Positions 60,880 to 64,000 of a stretch of 64,000 bases of DNA are shown one piece after another (positions within the stretch are counted from its first letter, which is position 1; each line of letters opens with the position of its first letter). The position numbers and the translations under genes are program-made. Source of the stretch: Nocardiopsis suaedae (GTDB taxonomy: Bacteria; Actinomycetota; Actinomycetes; Streptosporangiales; Streptosporangiaceae); contig NZ_JAQFWP010000016.1 of NCBI RefSeq assembly GCF_027706745.1, positions 1-64,000 of the forward strand, given 5' to 3'. The notes beneath the pieces were generated by a model. It searched no databases and was not told the DNA's origin. It saw only the letters and a program-made list of their open reading frames with translations.

Positions 60880-61824
60880 ATGTCCGCACCGATCGGCCCC
60901 ACCGACTCCAGCCGCGTCCCCCGGTTCGCCGGGCCGGCGACCTTCGCCCGCCTGCCGCGGCTGGACCAGGTCGACCACGCCGGAATCGCGGTGGTGGGGG
61001 TCCCCTTCGACACGGGCGTGTCCTACCGCCCCGGCGCGCGCTTCGGCCCCGCCTCCATCCGCGAGGCGAGCCGGCTGCTGCGGCCCTACAACCCCGGCCT
61101 GGACGTGTCTCCCTTCGCCGAGGTCCAGGTGGCCGACGGCGGCGACATCGCCGTCAACCCCTACTCCATCGGCGACGCCGTGGAGACCCTCCAGGAGGCC
61201 GCCACCGGGTTCATCCAGGACGGGACCCGCATGGTCACCCTGGGCGGCGACCACACCATCGCGCTGCCGCTGCTGCGCGCCCTGCACGCCCAGCACGGCC
61301 CGATCGCCATGGTCCACTTCGACGCCCACCTGGACACCTGGGACACCTACTTCGGCGAGCCCTACACCCACGGCACCCCGTTCCGCCGCGCCGTGGAGGA
61401 GGGCATCCTCGACACCGAGGCCATCTGCCACGTCGGCACCCGCGGCCCCCTCTACGGCAAGAAGGACCTGGAGGACGACCGCCGCTTCGGGTTCGGCATC
61501 GTCACCGCGGCCGACGTGATGCGCAAGGGCGTCGACGAGATCGCCGACGCGCTGCGCCAGCGGGTGGGGGACCGGCCGCTGTACGTGTCGGTCGACATCG
61601 ACGTGCTCGACCCGGCGCACGCCCCCGGCACCGGCACGCCCGAGGCGGGCGGCATCACCAGCCGCGAACTGCTGGAGATCCTGCGCGGCCTGGGCTCGTG
61701 CAACCTGGTCGGCGCCGACGTGGTCGAGGTCGCCCCGGCCTACGACCACGCCCAGATCACCGCCACCGCAGCCTGCCACGTCGCCTACGACCTCGTCAGC
61801 GTCCTCGCCCTGAACAAGCACTGA
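60880..61824 (+). CDS. Ureohydrolase (agmatinase/guanidinobutyrase family)
   Basis: 314-aa manganese hydrolase that releases urea from a guanidino compound. The binuclear site is complete: GGDHT (His125), DAHLD (Asp148, His150, Asp152) and [10 protein letters not shown] (Asp near 238 and 240). The substrate loop reads [14 protein letters not shown]. Agmatine, 4-guanidinobutyrate or 3-guanidinopropionate are possible substrates. With the adjacent 2-ketoarginine-decarboxylase-like gene, 4-guanidinobutyrate (product GABA plus urea) is favoured by inference. AGAGG lies 10 nt before the ATG. Confidence 0.92.
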   Translation: MSAPIGPTDSSRVPRFAGPATFARLPRLDQVDHAGIAVVGVPFDTGVSYRPGARFGPASIREASRLLRPYNPGLDVSPFAEVQVADGGDIAVNPYSIGDAVETLQEAATGFIQDGTRMVTLGGDHTIALPLLRALHAQHGPIAMVHFDAHLDTWDTYFGEPYTHGTPFRRAVEEGILDTEAICHVGTRGPLYGKKDLEDDRRFGFGIVTAADVMRKGVDEIADALRQRVGDRPLYVSVDIDVLDPAHAPGTGTPEAGGITSRELLEILRGLGSCNLVGADVVEVAPAYDHAQITATAACHVAYDLVSVLALNKH

Positions 61825-61864
61825 GCCCTGAACGGGACCCGACACCCCAGCGCGCGGCGCCGCC

Positions 61865-61901
61865 CCTCGACGTCACGAGGCTGATCGTCGACGACGGCGG
61901 C
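61865..61901 (+). repeat. 37-bp partial duplicate of ThDP-gene sequence
   Basis: This non-coding stretch matches 63325-63361, inside the downstream decarboxylase gene, at 36 of 37 positions. The shared bases encode the LDVTWLIVDDGG thiamine-diphosphate motif in the gene, with Arg replacing Trp in the orphan copy. It lies 65 bp before the decarboxylase start. Confidence 0.85.
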
Positions 61902-61966
61902 CCGCCCCCGGGGGGGGCGCCGCGCCGATCCGAACAGCGCCGTACCGCACCGAAAGGCCGTCTTCC

Positions 61967-63589
61967 GTGACACGACCCCGCAACGGCGGCGACGTCGCCG
62001 CCGAGACGCTGACCGCCCTGGGGGCGCGCACCGCCTTCGGCATCCCCGGGCAACACGCGCTGGGGCTGTTCGACGCCCTGCAGTCCCGGCCCGAGGTGCG
62101 GTTCGTCTCCAGCCGAGTGGAGAACAACGCCGCGTTCGCCGCCGACGGCCACGCGCGCTTGACCGGTGACGTGACCCCGCTGCTGGTGTCGACCGGCCCC
62201 GGCGCCCTGCTGACCCTGGCCTCCCTCCAGGAGTCGGCGGCCGCCTCCGCCCCGGTGCTGTGCATCAGCAGCCAGATCCCCTCTGAGGGACTGGGCGGCG
62301 CGCGGCGCGGCTTCCTGCACGAGCTTGCCGACCAGTCGGCATCGGCCCGTGGCGTCGTCAAGTCCGTGCACACGGTGCGCCACGCCTCGCAGATCCCCTC
62401 GGCGATCGCCGAAGCCTGGCGGAGCGCCGCCGCCGCGCCCGCAGGGCCGGTGTGGGTGGAGATCCCGCAGGACGTACTGCTCGCCCCGGTGGAGCTGCCG
62501 CCCGTGTCCGACGTCGACGGCTCCCCGGAGCCGTTGCGCCCGCGCGCTGAGCTCGTCGACGAGGCCGCACGCCTGCTCGACGGCGCGGAGCGGCCCGTCG
62601 TCCTCGCAGGGGGCGGCGTCTCCCGCGCCCGGGCCCAGGGCGCGCTGCTGCGCCTGGCCGAACACCTGCAGGCGCCGGTCGCCTGCACCTTCGGCGGCAA
62701 GGACGCCTTCCCCTGGGAACACCCCCTCTCCCTACAGTCCTGGCTGGAGGACCGGCACACCACCGAATACCTGGAACAGGCCGACGTGCTGCTCGTCGTC
62801 GGCTCCGGCCTGGGCGAGCTGTCCAGCAACTACCACACGATGCGCCCCAAGGGCCGGGTCGTCCAGATCGAGGCCGACATGGGAAAGCTGGAGGCCAACG
62901 GCCCCGCCCTCGGCATTCACGCCGACGCCGCCCCCGCCCTTGACGCCCTGGCGGCACGCGTCACGCCCCGCGCGCGCTCCGAACGGGCCGAACACGAAAC
63001 CGCGGACGTCAAGCGCAAGGTCGCCGACCGCCTCGCGGGGCAGGGCCTGGAGACCGAGGCCCGTGTCCTCGAAGCGGTGCGCGAGGCTTTGCCCGACGGA
63101 GCCCCGAGCTACTGGGACATGACGATCCTCGGGTACTGGGCCTGGTCGGCCTGGGACCCGCGCGGCGGCGCCATGCACAGCGCGCAGGGGACCGGCGGCC
63201 TCGGCTACGGCCTGCCCGCCGCGCTCGGCGCGGCCGCCGCCCACGACGGGCCGGTGCTCGCGGTCTCCGGCGACGGCGGCGCCATGTACGGCATCGCCGA
63301 GCTGGCCACCGCGCGCCAGCACGACCTCGACGTCACGTGGCTGATCGTCGACGACGGCGGCTACGGCATCCTGCGCGAGTACATGAACGGCGCCTTCGGC
63401 CGTGCCTCGCACACCGAGCTGGCGCGCCCCGACTTCACCGCGCTCGCCGGGTCCTTCGGGGTGTCCGCGGTGCTGACCGACATCGACCGGCTCCGCGGCG
63501 ACCTGGCCGCCGCCTTGGCCGCGCCCGGCCCCAGCGTCGTGGTGCTGCCCGCCGTACTGCGCATGTTCGCCCCCACCCACCTGGACTGA
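61967..63589 (+). CDS. ThDP-dependent decarboxylase, probable 5-guanidino-2-oxopentanoate (2-ketoarginine) decarboxylase
   Basis: 540-aa acetolactate-synthase-fold enzyme with the three ThDP domains. The cofactor-activating Glu is Glu52 (SSRVENNAAFAADGHARL), and the ThDP/Mg motif is GDGGAMYG (about 434) through VDDGG (about 462), with Asp-Asp at the usual Asn position. FAD-site residues of true acetolactate synthases are not evident. Context with a ureohydrolase fits AruI of the arginine transaminase pathway, which converts 2-ketoarginine to 4-guanidinobutyraldehyde. The aldehyde dehydrogenase is not in the window. GTG start, preceded by AAAGG. Another 2-keto acid decarboxylase activity cannot be excluded. 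Confidence 0.8.
   Translation: MTRPRNGGDVAAETLTALGARTAFGIPGQHALGLFDALQSRPEVRFVSSRVENNAAFAADGHARLTGDVTPLLVSTGPGALLTLASLQESAAASAPVLCISSQIPSEGLGGARRGFLHELADQSASARGVVKSVHTVRHASQIPSAIAEAWRSAAAAPAGPVWVEIPQDVLLAPVELPPVSDVDGSPEPLRPRAELVDEAARLLDGAERPVVLAGGGVSRARAQGALLRLAEHLQAPVACTFGGKDAFPWEHPLSLQSWLEDRHTTEYLEQADVLLVVGSGLGELSSNYHTMRPKGRVVQIEADMGKLEANGPALGIHADAAPALDALAARVTPRARSERAEHETADVKRKVADRLAGQGLETEARVLEAVREALPDGAPSYWDMTILGYWAWSAWDPRGGAMHSAQGTGGLGYGLPAALGAAAAHDGPVLAVSGDGGAMYGIAELATARQHDLDVTWLIVDDGGYGILREYMNGAFGRASHTELARPDFTALAGSFGVSAVLTDIDRLRGDLAAALAAPGPSVVVLPAVLRMFAPTHLD
63325..63361 (+). repeat. Genic copy of the 37-bp duplication
   Basis: Part of the ThDP-binding coding sequence; its second copy is at 61865-61901. 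The gene copy is in frame and functional, so it is the probable source. Confidence 0.85.
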
Positions 63590-63644
63590 CCGGCCCCGGC
63601 CCCCGGTGGCATCCCCCGTTCCCTCCACCTCCAGGAGACGACCC

Positions 63645-64000
63645 ATGACCGAGCAGCGAACCGAGGCGCCCCGGCGGCGCCAGCGTGTCACCGAGGTGGA
63701 GGCCTACGGCGTGGCGCCGCTGCCGCCCGAAGCGCAGACCTCCGGCCCGCTCGACCTGTTCCGCCTCGCCTTCGGCGGCGCCAACACCTTCGCCACCATC
63801 ATCCTGGGCACCCTGCCCATCGCCTACGGCCTGGGCTTCTGGGCGGCCGCCGCGGCCACGGCGGCCGGGGTGGTGCTGGGCGCGCTCATCCTGGCGCCCA
63901 TGGCGCTGTTCGCCCCGCGCACGCGCACCAACAACGCCGTCTCCTCCGGGGCGCACTTCGGCGTGGTGGGGCGCGGCCTGGGCTCGCTGCTGTCGCTGCT
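63645..64000 (+). CDS. NCS1/cytosine-permease-family transporter, cut by window end
   Basis: The first 118 codons of a membrane permease. A ~35-residue cytoplasmic leader ends in VEAYGVAPLPPEAQTSGPLD, then FRLAFGGANTFATIILGTLP begins helix 1, the usual NCS1 start with the conserved N after GGA. Two more helices follow (LGFWAAAAATAAGVVLGALI; MALFAPRTRTNNAVSSGAHF). AGGAG lies 7 nt before the ATG. It is 55 bp after the decarboxylase gene and is probably a second uptake system of the cluster, for a nucleobase-like or guanidino compound. The 3' end is beyond the window. Confidence 0.87.
   Translation, partial: MTEQRTEAPRRRQRVTEVEAYGVAPLPPEAQTSGPLDLFRLAFGGANTFATIILGTLPIAYGLGFWAAAAATAAGVVLGALILAPMALFAPRTRTNNAVSSGAHFGVVGRGLGSLLSL

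Noticed and set aside
59192-60889. 565-codon minus-strand frame opposite the symporter gene
   Set aside because: Gly/His/Asp-rich antisense shadow typical of G+C-rich DNA; the symporter on the plus strand is unmistakable.

Overview
The window is a chromosomal segment of a very high-G+C actinomycete, most likely Nocardiopsis or a close relative in the Streptosporangiales. Genes show the strong third-codon G/C bias typical of the group, GTG starts are frequent and several genes appear leaderless. The gene set is typical: a secreted S1 protease with the Nocardiopsis alkaline-protease architecture, a DUF5753/DUF397 regulatory pair, many LysR/TetR/MarR/PucR regulators, a DasR-type operator and a DtxR/IdeR-type iron box. 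No rRNA or tRNA gene, CRISPR array, prophage or complete insertion sequence was seen.

Layout. 1-8.1 kb: a penicillin-binding transpeptidase with a ~540-residue disordered N-terminal tail, an iron-box-preceded ferredoxin-NADP reductase, an unknown gene, a PlsC acyltransferase and a cyclase-family hydrolase preceded by a DasR-like site. 8.2-13.8 kb: a FUSC membrane protein, a frameshifted antitoxin-like gene, a zinc-motif coiled-coil protein, a PNPOx-like flavoprotein and a GNAT enzyme. 13.9-19.8 kb: two tandem ketopantoate-reductase paralogues, two LysR regulators, an EamA exporter and a small HTH protein. 19.9-26 kb: a Vps62-like membrane protein, a GCS2-family ligase, a translationally coupled GNAT/AlkB pair, CorA and a 47-residue membrane protein.

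26-34.6 kb is the most interesting block: five same-strand genes encoding a vWA protein, a DUF5682 protein, a YehL-type MoxR AAA+ ATPase, a DUF5691 protein and a SWIM zinc-finger protein. The last is separated from the rest by ~690 bp without a convincing gene. The block looks like one physiological system of unknown function.

34.8-44.9 kb: an O-methyltransferase, a STAS protein whose stop codon lies in the target site of a 164-bp MITE, an M28 peptidase fused to a polytopic membrane domain, a Tat-exported peptidoglycan amidase, a TetR regulator with a Wzm/Wzt-type ABC exporter, a 62-bp palindromic element and a leaderless DJ-1/MarR operon with a perfect operator. 44.9-54.8 kb: a decayed Scr1-type regulator next to a DUF397 gene with an internal duplication, a LysR/MFS pair, a hydrolase, a membrane protein, and a fatty-acid/alcohol catabolic group (two acyl-CoA dehydrogenases, acyl-CoA synthetase, alcohol dehydrogenase) with two TetR-like operators. 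54.9-57.4 kb: the S1 protease and a TetR regulator.

57.4-64 kb: a PucR regulator divergent from an SSS symporter, a ureohydrolase, a ThDP decarboxylase and an NCS1 permease cut by the window end. The best reading is uptake and breakdown of guanidino compounds by the 2-ketoarginine/4-guanidinobutyrate route. A 37-bp piece of the ThDP-binding coding sequence is duplicated upstream of its own gene.
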